A stretch of 64,000 nucleotides of DNA from Pseudomonas lijiangensis (GCF_018968705.1 NZ_CP076668.1:2305001-2369000); one strand, 5' to 3'. Shown: positions 1-8,954, counted from the first letter of the stretch. The notes: generated from the sequence alone by a model not told the origin. A program made the numbers and translations.

Positions 1-2
1 AG

Positions 3-191
3 GATGAATTCTTCATCACCAACGACGAGACAGTCATGCGTACACCAAGCAGCGAGCTGCTTGATCAGCATTATCCGAGCATTGAGCGGCGTAAGGAGAT
101 CAATGGGAACGAAGTGCTACTTTCGAATGAGAAAGCCAAGCGCGTCCTTGGCTTCAAGCCTGCCTATTCCTGGTTGCGTGAAGTCGAATAA
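3..191 (+). CDS. NAD-dependent epimerase/dehydratase family protein, C-terminal end
   Basis: An open frame enters from the left edge and stops at 189-191, giving the last 62 residues of a protein whose start lies outside the window. It reads NDETVMRTPSSELLDQ early and ends GFKPAYSWLREVE. That ending, with a KRVLGFKPAYSW-type block, is typical of extended short-chain dehydrogenases of the nucleotide-sugar epimerase type, where the last helix carries the L-G-F/W-x-P signature. The NAD-binding half is not visible, so the substrate cannot be given. A terminator hairpin follows at 248-281. The assignment rests on a short tail only. Confidence 0.65.
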   Translation, partial: DEFFITNDETVMRTPSSELLDQHYPSIERRKEINGNEVLLSNEKAKRVLGFKPAYSWLREVE

Positions 192-247
192 AAAGCTTGA
201 TCAGGTCCGAGCTACCATCAACGCTTCGTAGTTAAGCGCATAGCGTT

Positions 248-281
248 CATTGCCCCATTCATTGGGGCAATGTTCTTTCTT
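248..281 (+). terminator. Rho-independent terminator after the epimerase gene
   Basis: A perfect 9-bp stem (CATTGCCCC at 248-256, GGGGCAATG at 264-272) with a 7-base loop is followed by TTCTTTCTT. It lies 57 bases after the epimerase stop codon. Confidence 0.7.
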
Positions 282-572
282 GAAAACTAAAAATCACGAC
301 GCATGCCTTGGGATCGACGAGATGAAAAAGCTAGAAGAGGCTGGTTTTTAGGGGAGGGCGACGTGTTCGGTGCTGTTGCCGATTGGAGAGGCGGGGTTGC
401 ACGAGCGCCCCTTTGTCACTTGGAACGTGTTGAATCAGCAAGTTCATCGGCAATGTGGTGAACAACCTACTCCCTGACACAGTGACTGCCGGTTTGCATG
501 CGAAAGGAGCGCGCCCTGGATCAGGGTTGGAAGATCAGGACGATTGATTGAGGATCGCAAGCTTCCAACACG
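282..572. other. Gene-free stretch
   Basis: No reading frame with a credible start and ribosome site was found between the epimerase terminator and the stem-loop at 573. Nothing else was recognised here. Confidence 0.5.
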
Positions 573-600
573 TCGGCGACCAATCTGAGTTGGTCGCCGA
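573..600 (-). terminator. Stem-loop downstream of the SDR gene
   Basis: A perfect 11-bp stem (TCGGCGACCAA and TTGGTCGCCGA) encloses the loop TCTGAG. It sits 7 bases past the stop codon of the minus-strand SDR gene. There is no T-run after it on the minus strand, so it may stabilise the 3' end or act weakly as a terminator. Confidence 0.45.
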
Positions 601-607
601 AGTTGCC

Positions 608-1351
608 TTACCAGTCCTGTTTGGTCGGATGAATAACAATGTCGTTGATGGTGAGGTCGTTAGGCTGGTCTAGGGTATACGCCACTGCCTCGGCAACCTG
701 CTCAGGCGTTATGGCAATCTTGTTCAACTCCTGAGCTGCCTTTTTGCCTTCGCTATTGTTCACCTTGTCTGCCCAACCGGTATCAATTACGCCAGGGCTG
801 ATCATGGATACCTGGATGCCGTTCTCAACACCGACCTCTTTACGCAGGCTTTCTGTGATGCCTCGGATGAAGAATTTTGTCGCGCTGTAGACTCCGCTTG
901 AGCCGCCCACGTGGAGACCGGCTACGGAAGACATGTTCAGGATTTTGCCATGCCCTTGGGCAATCATGCCTGGTAGCACAGCCGCGATGGCATGCAGATA
1001 TCCACGGATATTTGTATCGATCATCTGATCCCAGTCATCGACTGCAACGTCCTTCCAATCAGAAAACAGCATGAGTCCAGCGTTGTTCACCAGGCTGTCT
1101 ACCTTCTCGTACTTAGAAACCGTGAACCTGACGAGATCGTCCAGGCTAGAGCGTTCGGACACATTGATGACGTAGTACGACGCTTCTCCGCCTGCATCCT
1201 TGATTTGCGACACGAGCTTCTTGAGTTTTTCCTCGTTCCGAGCCGCCAACACAATCTTGCTCCCTTGACTTGCAAGCCTCAGCGCACTCGCTGCGCCAAT
1301 GCCCGATGAGGCGCCAGTAATGATGGTTACCGTGTTTTCCAGATTCGACAT
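608..1351 (-). CDS. Classical short-chain dehydrogenase/reductase
   Basis: A 247-residue cytoplasmic NAD(P)-dependent oxidoreductase of full length for the classical SDR family. The nucleotide-binding motif TGASSGIG is at residues 13-20, NNAG near residue 89, and the active-site set is complete: the serine of the NMSSVAG strand and the YSATK motif (Tyr, Lys). An Arg in LAARNEEK after the second strand suggests NADP(H) preference. It is transcribed away from a second SDR gene starting at 1512. The set of reductases in the first 6 kb suggests a role in carbonyl or electrophile detoxification, but the substrate is unknown. Confidence 0.85.
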   Translation of the reverse strand: MSNLENTVTIITGASSGIGAASALRLASQGSKIVLAARNEEKLKKLVSQIKDAGGEASYYVINVSERSSLDDLVRFTVSKYEKVDSLVNNAGLMLFSDWKDVAVDDWDQMIDTNIRGYLHAIAAVLPGMIAQGHGKILNMSSVAGLHVGGSSGVYSATKFFIRGITESLRKEVGVENGIQVSMISPGVIDTGWADKVNNSEGKKAAQELNKIAITPEQVAEAVAYTLDQPNDLTINDIVIHPTKQDW

Positions 1352-1511
1352 TTTCTGTTCCTCTTTGAGTTAGGGGCACAGCGTCCGACCGTTATGGAAC
1401 TGGGATGACCTTGTATGTGCACCAACGCTCCGTTGAATCCAGTTCATGGATCGTTCGGCTCTGGCGACTCTCCGATGGTAAGTGACACACATTTACTCAG
1501 AGGAGAAAATC

Positions 1512-2294
1512 ATGGCTGCTACACGACCACTCGCCTTAGTAACTGGGGGTTCCTCAGGAATCGGTTTCGAGCTTGCGAAGCACTTTGCCCAGAACGGGTT
1601 TGACCTGGTCATTTCTGGTTCGAGTGACAAAGTTGAGAGATCTGCGGAAGAAATCAAGAAGTTAGGTGTTGAGTGTTTTCCTCATCGGGCCGATGCGGCC
1701 ACCTACGAGGGCGTTCAAGGTCTCTGGGATTTCGTCGTAGCGTTGAATCGTCCACTTGAAGCCGCTGCGTTGAACGTCGGCATCGGCCAGGGCGGTGCGT
1801 TCATCGATAACAAGCTTGAAGATGACTTCAAACTGATCGCCATCAACATCACTGGCACTGTGCACATGGCCAAGCGGGTCGCCCAGCATATGGTCGCCAA
1901 CGGGAAGGGGCGTATCCTCATCACCTCGTCAATTTCCGCGACTCAGCCAACTCCCTACGAAACAGTCTACGGCCCGTCCAAGGCATTCGGCTTTTCCTTT
2001 GCCGAGTCTCTGCGTGAAGAGCTTCGTGATACCGGCGTCACAGTTACCGCCTTGCTTCCAGGCGCGACTGACAGCGAGTTCCACAAGAACGCAGGCATGG
2101 CCAACAGTGCAATCGGCGAATCGAAGAAAAACGATAAAACTGAGGTTGCGCGTCAAGGTTTTGAAGCTCTTATGAACGACGTTGATCATGTCGTGGGCGG
2201 CGATGAAGAAACCAAGCGCAAGGCCATTGAGAATCGTACGACCCCAGAAGTTGTGAAGGCTCAGCGGCATGCAAAAAATGCGCGTTTGAAGTAA
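1512..2294 (+). CDS. SDR family NAD(P)-dependent oxidoreductase with altered NNAG motif
   Basis: A 260-residue short-chain dehydrogenase. The ATG at 1512 is chosen because AGGAG lies just upstream; an in-frame GTG at 1482 has no such support. The cofactor motif TGGSSGIG is at residues 11-18, TSSIS carries the catalytic serine and YGPSK carries Tyr/Lys. The usual NNAG structural motif reads LNVGIG, and the C-terminal 50 residues are Lys/Arg-rich, so this is a divergent member. It is divergent to the SDR gene at 608-1351, so the two may share a control region at 1352-1511. Substrate unknown. Confidence 0.82.
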   Translation: MAATRPLALVTGGSSGIGFELAKHFAQNGFDLVISGSSDKVERSAEEIKKLGVECFPHRADAATYEGVQGLWDFVVALNRPLEAAALNVGIGQGGAFIDNKLEDDFKLIAINITGTVHMAKRVAQHMVANGKGRILITSSISATQPTPYETVYGPSKAFGFSFAESLREELRDTGVTVTALLPGATDSEFHKNAGMANSAIGESKKNDKTEVARQGFEALMNDVDHVVGGDEETKRKAIENRTTPEVVKAQRHAKNARLK

Positions 2295-2515
2295 ACGCGT
2301 CATGCCCTATGAAGGCGTGGTTTCCTTAAAGGGAGCCACGCTTACGATAGGTGTCCTTTGCCGTATGGGTTACAGGAGCAATCATGAACGAATCTGAAGA
2401 CTTCAACATGACTTGGCGCTCGGTCGACGTGGGGGGCAGAATTCGTCAGGACTGCTCCTCTCTGTAGAGCAATCCGAGACAGCTGATTAGTACGACTGAC
2501 CAAGTCGTGCGTGGA

Positions 2516-3505
2516 TTATATTTCGATGACTATTTTCCCGATCTGCGCATTCGACTCCATGTACTGGTGCGCTTGAACCATCTCGCTGAAAGGGAACGTT
2601 TTTGAAACCACCGGCTGCAGGGCGCCACTTTCTAACCCTTTAGTGATGAAGTCTTTGGCGCGGTTCAGGCGTTCTATATCTTGAGTGATCTCAAAGAGCT
2701 GATAGCCGCGAATGGTCAGATCTTTGCCCAGCAGTTCCATGACAGGCACACTCAAGTCGGCGGTTTCAAGCGCTCCGTATTGGAAAAAGATACCCAGGTA
2801 CGAAAGTGCTCGAAGGATGTTTGCGACCTCAGGGCCGCCGACTGGATCAAACGCCATGCGCGCGCCTTTACCCTCAGTAATACGGCCCACCTCGGCAACC
2901 AGATCCTGCTCCTTCGTTGCAATGACGTGCGCAGCGCCTGCATCCAGAAGTGCTTGTCGTTTTTCACTGGTGCGGGTCAGCGCCACGGGAATGGCGCCCA
3001 AGAGGTTTGCGATCTGAATGGCCGCCAACCCAACGCTACTCGATGCCGCACGTATCAAGACGGTCTCGCCTTTCTGCAGGTTGCCGATGTCGACTAACGC
3101 GCCGTAGGCAGTTACGTACTTCATCCATGTCGCAGCTGCCTGAATGGATGTCAGTCCCTTCGGTTGCTTCACAAGCGCGTGAACAGGTGCGACGACTAGC
3201 TCTCCATACATGCCGTAATCTGCAAAAGAGAACGCTGGAATGACGTTCACCTCGTCGCCTACGGCATATTCAGAGACACCTTCACCGACCGATTCAACGG
3301 TGCCCGCTGCTTCATACCCGAGGATCGCTGGCATCTGCGGGGTGAAGGTGTACTGGCCCGACCTGTACATAGCCTCGGCACGGTTCAGCCCGAGTGCTTT
3401 TACCTTGATGCGCACTTCACCGGCGGCAGGCGCTCGCACAGTCACGTCATCAATTTGTAGGACTTCAGGGCCACCCATGCGGTGAAAACGAACGACTTTA
3501 GACAT
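2516..3505 (-). CDS. Quinone-oxidoreductase-like medium-chain dehydrogenase
   Basis: A 329-residue zinc-independent medium-chain dehydrogenase (QOR/zeta-crystallin-like). The ATG at 3505 has AGGAG 7 bases upstream and is preferred over the in-frame start 30 bases further out. N-terminal GroES-like fold with GYEAAGTVESVGEGV, then a Rossmann domain with the coenzyme loop AASSSVGLAAIQIA and a later PVGGPEV element. The Cys ligands of a structural zinc are absent. The likely reaction is NADPH-dependent reduction of quinones or enones. It lies between an SDR gene and a LysR gene on the same strand as the latter, in a cluster of redox enzymes. Confidence 0.85.
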   Translation of the reverse strand: MSKVVRFHRMGGPEVLQIDDVTVRAPAAGEVRIKVKALGLNRAEAMYRSGQYTFTPQMPAILGYEAAGTVESVGEGVSEYAVGDEVNVIPAFSFADYGMYGELVVAPVHALVKQPKGLTSIQAAATWMKYVTAYGALVDIGNLQKGETVLIRAASSSVGLAAIQIANLLGAIPVALTRTSEKRQALLDAGAAHVIATKEQDLVAEVGRITEGKGARMAFDPVGGPEVANILRALSYLGIFFQYGALETADLSVPVMELLGKDLTIRGYQLFEITQDIERLNRAKDFITKGLESGALQPVVSKTFPFSEMVQAHQYMESNAQIGKIVIEI

Positions 3506-3609
3506 TGCCAGCTCCTGCGACACGGAAAAGGACAAAATTAATCGCTCGCAGTAGCTTCAGGAAGAGCGCCTGCAGACACACACTGTTATCCAGAAAATAC
3601 CAATGGGAA

Positions 3610-4512
3610 TCACGCCAGATGGTGGGTAGCCATCAGCGCCTTCAACCATTCTATGAAGACTTCCACTTTGGGTGGCAAAAGTTCGCGGTGCGGATACAGG
3701 ATCGAAACCCGCTTTGCTGGTACTTCAAACTCACTGAGCACCTGGACGAGCGAACCATCTTGCAAATGGCTACGTAGAGAAATTTCCAACCCCTGGAGCA
3801 GACCAAAACCAGCCAATGCAGATGCCACAAATGCCTCGGTGTCATTGACTCTGATCCCCGACTCCAAACGCATTCCTTCCACTTGATCACCCACCGTGAA
3901 CACCCATTCGATAGGGCGGGGGTTGTTGCCTGAGAAGTAATTTACGGCGCGGTGTGTTTCAAGGTCAGCCAAGGTCTCAGGTGTGCCAAAGCTCGTAAGG
4001 TAGGAGGGGGCAGCGCACGTCAGCATGGGCAGGTAGCCGATACTACTAGCGATCAGACTGGAGTCTTCAAGCTCCCCCATCCTGACCACGCAATCAACAC
4101 CTTCACTGAGCATGTCGATGGGTTTGTCACTCGCTCCGATGGTGAGCTCAATTCCTGGGTACTGGCTTTGAAAGTCCATCAGTGCTGGAATAATCAATAG
4201 CTTCGCAAGGCTAACCGGCATGTCTACACGTAGCTTTCCGTTAAGCCGGGCAGGGCGATTGCCCAAAGAAGACATGGTCTCCGAAACATCTGCAAGGATC
4301 GTTTTGCAACGCTTATAAAACGCCTCGCCCTCAGGGGTTGGATTGACCTGACGGGTCGTCCGGTTGAGCAGCCGAACACCCAGTTGCTGCTCGAGAAGCT
4401 GGATCGTCTTGGATACGGCGGGGCGGTGTAGGTGTAGGGCTTGCGCGGCTTTAGTGAAGCTGCCGGTTTCGATGACGCTGACGAAAACCTGCATCGAGTG
4501 AAAGACATCCAT
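3610..4512 (-). CDS. LysR family transcriptional regulator
   Basis: A 300-residue LysR-type regulator with an N-terminal winged helix-turn-helix (MDVFHSMQVFVSVIETGSF, then AAQALHLHRPAVSKTIQLLE) and a C-terminal effector-binding domain of the CrgA/AaeR-like group (NGKLRVDMP, then IELTIGASDKPIDML). The ATG at 4512 has GAGGG about 9 bases upstream. It is divergent to the Old Yellow Enzyme gene at 4696 and upstream of the quinone reductase gene on the same strand, so either could be its target. The effector is likely an electrophile or quinone, by analogy with other LysR-reductase pairs. Confidence 0.85.
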   Translation of the reverse strand: MDVFHSMQVFVSVIETGSFTKAAQALHLHRPAVSKTIQLLEQQLGVRLLNRTTRQVNPTPEGEAFYKRCKTILADVSETMSSLGNRPARLNGKLRVDMPVSLAKLLIIPALMDFQSQYPGIELTIGASDKPIDMLSEGVDCVVRMGELEDSSLIASSIGYLPMLTCAAPSYLTSFGTPETLADLETHRAVNYFSGNNPRPIEWVFTVGDQVEGMRLESGIRVNDTEAFVASALAGFGLLQGLEISLRSHLQDGSLVQVLSEFEVPAKRVSILYPHRELLPPKVEVFIEWLKALMATHHLA

Positions 4513-4695
4513 CAGATACACCCTCGAAAATAAGCGCCTAGATTAGCAAGAATCCAGTGGCGACTTTTCACACGCTGCTCAGCATCGTTTGGCAGATTGG
4601 TAAACAGCGAGAACCAGTGTTGTTCTCCTGGACGATCTTCACCAGCTCCGAATTGGTAAGTAGGGTGCGAGCCAAATACTTCTTTGAGATCAAAA

Positions 4696-5799
4696 ATGTC
4701 GTCCATACCTTGCTCTACTGATCTTTTCGACACTGTCACCGTGGGTAATCTAACGCTTTCCAACCGGATTGCGATGGCCCCATTGACCAGGAGCCGCATG
4801 GGCTCAGATGGCGTCCCGACGGCTTTGCATGCAACCTACTACTCCCAGCGAGCGACTGCCGGACTAATCATCAGCGAGGCCACAAATATCTCCTTGCAAG
4901 GGAGAGGTTATGCCTACACCCCTGGTATCTGGAGTGATGAACAGGTCGCCGGATGGAAGATGGTGACGGAGGCGGTACATGAGGCCGGCGGCAAGATTGT
5001 TTGTCAGCTTTGGCATGTCGGTAGGTTTTCCCATACTTCTCTGCAGCCAGAGGGTGGTGCTCCGGTCGCACCGTCTGCGATTCAAGCTGAGGGACACACG
5101 TTCACAGAAAACGGTTTTGAGAGGGTCTCGGTACCCAGGGCGCTGACTACGGAAGAGGTTGCCAATCTATCTGGGCAATACAGGCATGCCGCTGAGTGCG
5201 CAAAGCGGGCAGGCTTCGACGGTGTCGAGGTGCATTCAGCGAACAGTTATCTACTCGACCAGTTCATCCGAGACTCCACGAACAAGCGCACGGATCGGTA
5301 TGGTGGATCCATCGAAAATCGTACACGCCTGACGCGCGAAATTGTGGAGGCGGTGCTTGAGGTGTGGGATAGCGGTTGCGTTGGCATCCGCCTTTCGCCG
5401 ACTACGCCCGATGCCGGGAACACTCCGATGGACAGCCAGGTCATGGAAACTTACGGGTATCTGATCGACAAGCTGAACGCTTATGACCTTGCTTACCTGC
5501 ACTTTGTTGAGGGTGCCACAGCAGGCTCTCGCGACCTACCTGAAGGCGTTGACCTGGATGCTTTGCGCAAGCGGTTCAAGGGTAATTACATGGGCAACAA
5601 TGGCTATGACCTTGAACTGGCCATCGAGCGCCGGGAAGCGGGTTTGGTCGACCTTGTGGCATTCGGACGGCCATTCATTGCCAACCCTGATCTTGTAGAG
5701 CGATTCAAGCAGGATAAGCCACTGGCGGAGTCCACACGAGATGACTATTACGGCGGTGGTGCGAAGGGTTACACGGACTGGGTTAAAGCGACTGCATAG
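4696..5799 (+). CDS. Old Yellow Enzyme-type alkene reductase (NemA/XenB-like)
   Basis: A 367-residue FMN-dependent ene-reductase that reduces activated C=C bonds and often nitro compounds with NADPH. The TIM barrel begins LFDTVTVGNLTLSNRIAMAPLTR. The substrate-binding HxxN pair is in VEVHSANSYLLDQF, followed by the family signature TDRYGGSIENR. The phosphate-binding end (VDLVAFGRPFIANPDL) is intact. The start at 4696 is the first ATG in frame; no strong ribosome site is seen. It is divergent to a LysR gene and fits a stress-response reductase cluster. Confidence 0.9.
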   Translation: MSSIPCSTDLFDTVTVGNLTLSNRIAMAPLTRSRMGSDGVPTALHATYYSQRATAGLIISEATNISLQGRGYAYTPGIWSDEQVAGWKMVTEAVHEAGGKIVCQLWHVGRFSHTSLQPEGGAPVAPSAIQAEGHTFTENGFERVSVPRALTTEEVANLSGQYRHAAECAKRAGFDGVEVHSANSYLLDQFIRDSTNKRTDRYGGSIENRTRLTREIVEAVLEVWDSGCVGIRLSPTTPDAGNTPMDSQVMETYGYLIDKLNAYDLAYLHFVEGATAGSRDLPEGVDLDALRKRFKGNYMGNNGYDLELAIERREAGLVDLVAFGRPFIANPDLVERFKQDKPLAESTRDDYYGGGAKGYTDWVKATA

Positions 5800-5822
5800 C
5801 CCCTGGGCCTTCACTCAAATCT

Positions 5823-6254
5823 GCATTCAAAAATGGCGGGTGGCCAAATGGCTACCGGGCGTTCTATCTGGCCCATGGCTCAGACCGGTTTGAGGATGGC
5901 CCCTTCGATTTTGCTTTGATTGAAGAGCTCGTTCTGGCCAGGAATAGCATCCAACACCCTGACCCATTGATTTTTGAGACCTCTCGATATTCTGATGATG
6001 CGCTTCGAAAAATGCCGAGCCCCTTTTTCGTGAGTGATCGAGAGAAGAGCCTGATTGAGGAGTCCGATGGTGAGAGTCGGCAATGGTTATACCGACCTCA
6101 TATCCACATCACTACCGAGAAATTCTTGCATGCGATTTCTCAGGTGTCGGCATTGATGAAGTGGCTGGAGGATCAAGGGGCGACCATCATGCATAAGCGT
6201 TATCTTGAGAGAAAACGGCAACGCGAAATCGACGCTGGCTCCAGTCCATCCTGA
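5823..6254 (+). pseudogene. 5'-truncated HEPN-type protein fragment
   Basis: A stop-free frame begins only 24 bases after the Old Yellow Enzyme stop and runs to 6254. It has no in-frame ATG and no ribosome site; the first usable alternative start (TTG, 5916) falls in the middle of protein-like sequence that begins further up with NGGWPNGYRAFYLAHG. The segment LARNSIQHPDPL contains R-N-x3-H, the catalytic signature of many HEPN ribonucleases. It is best read as the 3' remainder of a HEPN-domain gene cut at its 5' end and joined to the reductase gene. A rare non-ATG start cannot be excluded. Confidence 0.45.
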
Positions 6255-6655
6255 CGTATACCCCGCTCTGCCATCTGTGAATGAACGCGCGGTCGTGCAG
6301 GATCTGATTCCGTGGGTTGCTCCTCTAGCTGATACCACCTAGGGTAGCAGCTGACATTGTTGCGCCGTATCGAACGCTGCGTTGATAGCAGTTCAAGGAT
6401 GGCTAGTCGGTATTTCCATTAAAATGATGCGCTGGGGATTCGAACGTCCGCTGAAGTACCAGCGCTTGCTACACCCTGTTGTCGGACGCATCGGGTATTC
6501 CAAATCGCTAATTTGGAGCGAGGCGCTCGAAGCAGAAAGTCCTCAGGTCTAGCTCACAAGATTGCCGGCGCGGGGGCGAGTTGGCTTGAGACTTATCGAG
6601 CATCAACGCATCAAGTCGCCTCTCGTCGCAGCCCCAACACCTATACAGAGGAAAA
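6255..6655. other. Gene-free stretch before the MFS gene
   Basis: No supported gene was found. The long minus-strand frame at 6508-7323 is a shadow of the MFS gene. A ribosome site (AGAGGA) at the right end belongs to that MFS gene. Confidence 0.5.
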
Positions 6656-7819
6656 ATGATCAATTCGCTCAACCCGAAAGTGTACGTACTGACGTTTACT
6701 GCTTTTGTGATGCTCTCATCAGAATTCATCGTGGCAGGTTTACTCCCTGAAATCTCGACAGGGCTGCACATAACCGTCGGAGAGGCGGGCTGGCTCATCA
6801 CTGCATTTGCCTTGGGGATGGGGATCGGTGCCCCGGTAATTGCTGCCTTTACACATCGTGTACGCATGCGTTCGTTGCTGATGGCCGCCTGCGTTGCGCT
6901 CTTCTTGGGCAATACCGTCGCTGCCCTGACTACGAACTTTCCCTTGCTGTTGATCGGGCGTGCTCTGGGCGGGGTAGGGGTCGCAATCTTCTGGACGAAT
7001 GCTGCGTTGATTGCAGCTGCGATGTCTTCGGAGCAGACCAAAAGCCTCGCAGTGTCCAGGGTTCTAATTGGTGTATCGATCGCCTCGGTTGTAGGTGTTC
7101 CTGTCGGAAAAGCTGTCAGTGATTTATGGCATTGGGAGGGAGCATTGTTTTTGATGTCCGGCTTGAGCGCGTTGGCGCTCATGATGGTCATCAAGTGGAT
7201 CCGTCCGCCTGAGTCAAACGCATCAAAGCCAGCCAGCACATTGCTAAGTCGGCTTGGCGAAATTTGCAACAAGGACATTGTGCTGATGCTGTTGAGCTCG
7301 GTGCTGATATTCGGCGGAATCATGTCCGTGTTCAGTTACCTCGCCACCTTCTTGACCCACCAGACCAGCTTGCCCACGGTACAGGTCACGATGATTCTTG
7401 CGCTTTACGGTGTTGCAGACATCGTGGGCAACCTGATATTGGCCAGGCGGGTTCCCAACCCTCTAGACGCCTTGTTCAAGCGTCTACTCCTGGTATTAGC
7501 CGGATCACTGGCAGCTATCACTTTACTGGGTAATGAGGTGTGGCTTCTCACCCTTGCAGTTGCAGCTGTGGGGTGTTGTCACGCGACTACCGGGTTGTTG
7601 ATGGGAATCGATGTTTTGCGAAGAGCGGGCAGTAGCGCTCAACTGGTCGGTGCGGTGAACGTTACCGCGATCAATCTCGGGATCATGCTGGGGGCATTGG
7701 CCGGCGGCTTTTTGATCGACAACATCGATCTGAAATACATTGGGCTGCTGGGGGCAAGCTTTGTGCTGCTGGGATGGATTGTCAGAACCCGTTTGCGCCC
7801 GTTACCGCGCATAAATTAA
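6656..7819 (+). CDS. MFS transporter, DHA1 family (AraJ/Cmr-like)
   Basis: A 387-residue inner-membrane transporter with about 12 predicted transmembrane segments, starting at an ATG preceded by AGAGGA. The first helix holds AFVMLSSEFIVAGLLPEI and the loop after helix 2 carries a reduced MFS motif (THRVRMRSLL). The LLLIGRALGGVGVAIFW block is typical of drug:H+ antiporters in the DHA1 group. Full length for the family. It probably exports a small toxic compound or metabolite. It stands alone between a HEPN remnant and a gene-poor stretch before the MvaT-like gene. Confidence 0.85.
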   Translation: MINSLNPKVYVLTFTAFVMLSSEFIVAGLLPEISTGLHITVGEAGWLITAFALGMGIGAPVIAAFTHRVRMRSLLMAACVALFLGNTVAALTTNFPLLLIGRALGGVGVAIFWTNAALIAAAMSSEQTKSLAVSRVLIGVSIASVVGVPVGKAVSDLWHWEGALFLMSGLSALALMMVIKWIRPPESNASKPASTLLSRLGEICNKDIVLMLLSSVLIFGGIMSVFSYLATFLTHQTSLPTVQVTMILALYGVADIVGNLILARRVPNPLDALFKRLLLVLAGSLAAITLLGNEVWLLTLAVAAVGCCHATTGLLMGIDVLRRAGSSAQLVGAVNVTAINLGIMLGALAGGFLIDNIDLKYIGLLGASFVLLGWIVRTRLRPLPRIN

Positions 7820-8099
7820 GCCTTTGTGTAAAAGCCAAGACTGTCCGCTGAAAGTTTCGTTGATCTCCGTATTGGCATGGCCAAGCGTCTTCATCGATGT
7901 GCTCTGCTCCCAGTGTCATTCTCGCCAATACGCCAGAGTGCAAATTTCAGAAGGTTGAGCCAGGCCGGAGCTGAGCTGCGACTGGATACGCGGAGCGAGT
8001 TTCACGGGTAGGACTCTGATTTGGTTATTTTCCTCGTTGGCGGCGAAATCGCAACTTTCGTCACCGGCGAGCCGCTCTGCACATAACCTGAGGAATACT

Positions 8100-8474
8100 A
8101 TGTCCCATTTAGCCGAATACCGAAAACTCGAACAACAATTAGCCGCTCAGCTCGCTGAGCTCGAGTCGTTAAAAGGTGATTCTGGACTCCAGGCTGAGAT
8201 GGAGTTTGAGAGCAAATTGCGCAGTCTCCTCGCCGAGTATGGCTATAGCTTGCGTGACGTGATCAGCTTGCTAGACCCAGCGGCCGCGAAGCACGGTAAG
8301 CCAGCAGTGCTGGCAGCACCAGATAAGGGGACTCGTAAGGCGCGTTCGCTTAAGGTATACAAAAATCCCCACTCGGGTGAGATCGTAGAAACCAAAGGCG
8401 GTAACCATAAGCTGCTGAAAGCTTGGAAAAATGAGCATGGGTCTGATGTCGTTGAGTCTTGGCTCTCCAAGTAA
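8100..8474 (+). CDS. H-NS family nucleoid protein, MvaT/MvaU type (accessory copy)
   Basis: A 124-residue protein. The ATG at 8100 follows AGGAA at 8091-8095; the longer frame to 8037 has no support. The N-terminal coiled coil (YRKLEQQLAAQLAELESLKGD) would mediate oligomerisation. After a basic linker comes the conserved MvaT DNA-binding block VYKNPHSGEIVETKGGNHK, LLKAWKNEHG and SDVVESW. The family binds AT-rich DNA and silences foreign genes. It is divergent from the core MvaT sequence as remembered and lies next to a mobile-element-type lipoprotein, so it is probably an accessory paralogue brought with transferred DNA. Confidence 0.88.
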   Translation: MSHLAEYRKLEQQLAAQLAELESLKGDSGLQAEMEFESKLRSLLAEYGYSLRDVISLLDPAAAKHGKPAVLAAPDKGTRKARSLKVYKNPHSGEIVETKGGNHKLLKAWKNEHGSDVVESWLSK

Positions 8475-8585
8475 ATCGAGTCCCGCATAAGCAAAAGTGT
8501 AGCGGCCTAATTAAGCCGGACACCCATTCAGGCGAGTCTGTTGCCGACAGTGACAGACACAATGGAAATAGGCGCACAGGTACGC

Positions 8586-8954
8586 CTAAGCCCCGCCGTC
8601 AAACCAGGAGAACTGGACAGCGGAGAAATGACCTTCGCCGAGGTCGCGCAGGCCTATATTGATTGGTTTGAAGTGTGGACCGCTGATACCCACATCCAGA
8701 TGGTCGGGTATCCGGATATCGACTATCTGCTGCAGCAAGTCCTGTTGTGCTGGGCAGGCAGCGATACTGACCAGGGTGTAGCGCTCAGTGCGCATGACTT
8801 TAGAGGTATCAGAAAGGTCCGGAATCTGTGCATACGCCTCGACCGTTTGATCTGGCGAGTGAGGCGGGACGGTATGACAACCTGCCAAAAAAGCGCAGAT
8901 GAAAAGCGCAATGACAGGCTTGCCAGTTGCAAACGGAATGTTGGTTGAGAACAT
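8586..8954 (-). CDS. PilL-N-like lipoprotein, probably an integrative-element remnant
   Basis: A 122-residue protein starting at ATG 8954 with GGAG 8 bases upstream. A short signal peptide ends in a lipobox (FLAGC, residues 22-26). The middle has TERYTLVS, then QQDLLQQIVDIRIP, which matches the pattern R-Y-T-L-V-S ... Q-I-I-D-I-x-I-P of the PilL N-terminal lipoprotein of PFGI-1-type integrative conjugative elements. The usual continuation (TVGDAxRYVLxxSGY) is missing and the last 35 residues look unrelated, so it is either a frameshifted remnant or a divergent stand-alone member. No other conjugation genes are next to it. Confidence 0.5.
   Translation of the reverse strand: MFSTNIPFATGKPVIALFICAFLAGCHTVPPHSPDQTVEAYAQIPDLSDTSKVMRTERYTLVSIAACPAQQDLLQQIVDIRIPDHLDVGISGPHFKPINIGLRDLGEGHFSAVQFSWFDGGA

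Noticed and set aside
6508..7323. 271-residue minus-strand frame over the MFS gene
   Set aside because: The plus-strand MFS protein has transmembrane helices and a ribosome site; this frame has neither.
8541..8948. 135-residue plus-strand frame opposite the PilL-like lipoprotein
   Set aside because: The minus frame has a signal peptide, lipobox, ribosome site and family pattern; this one has none.
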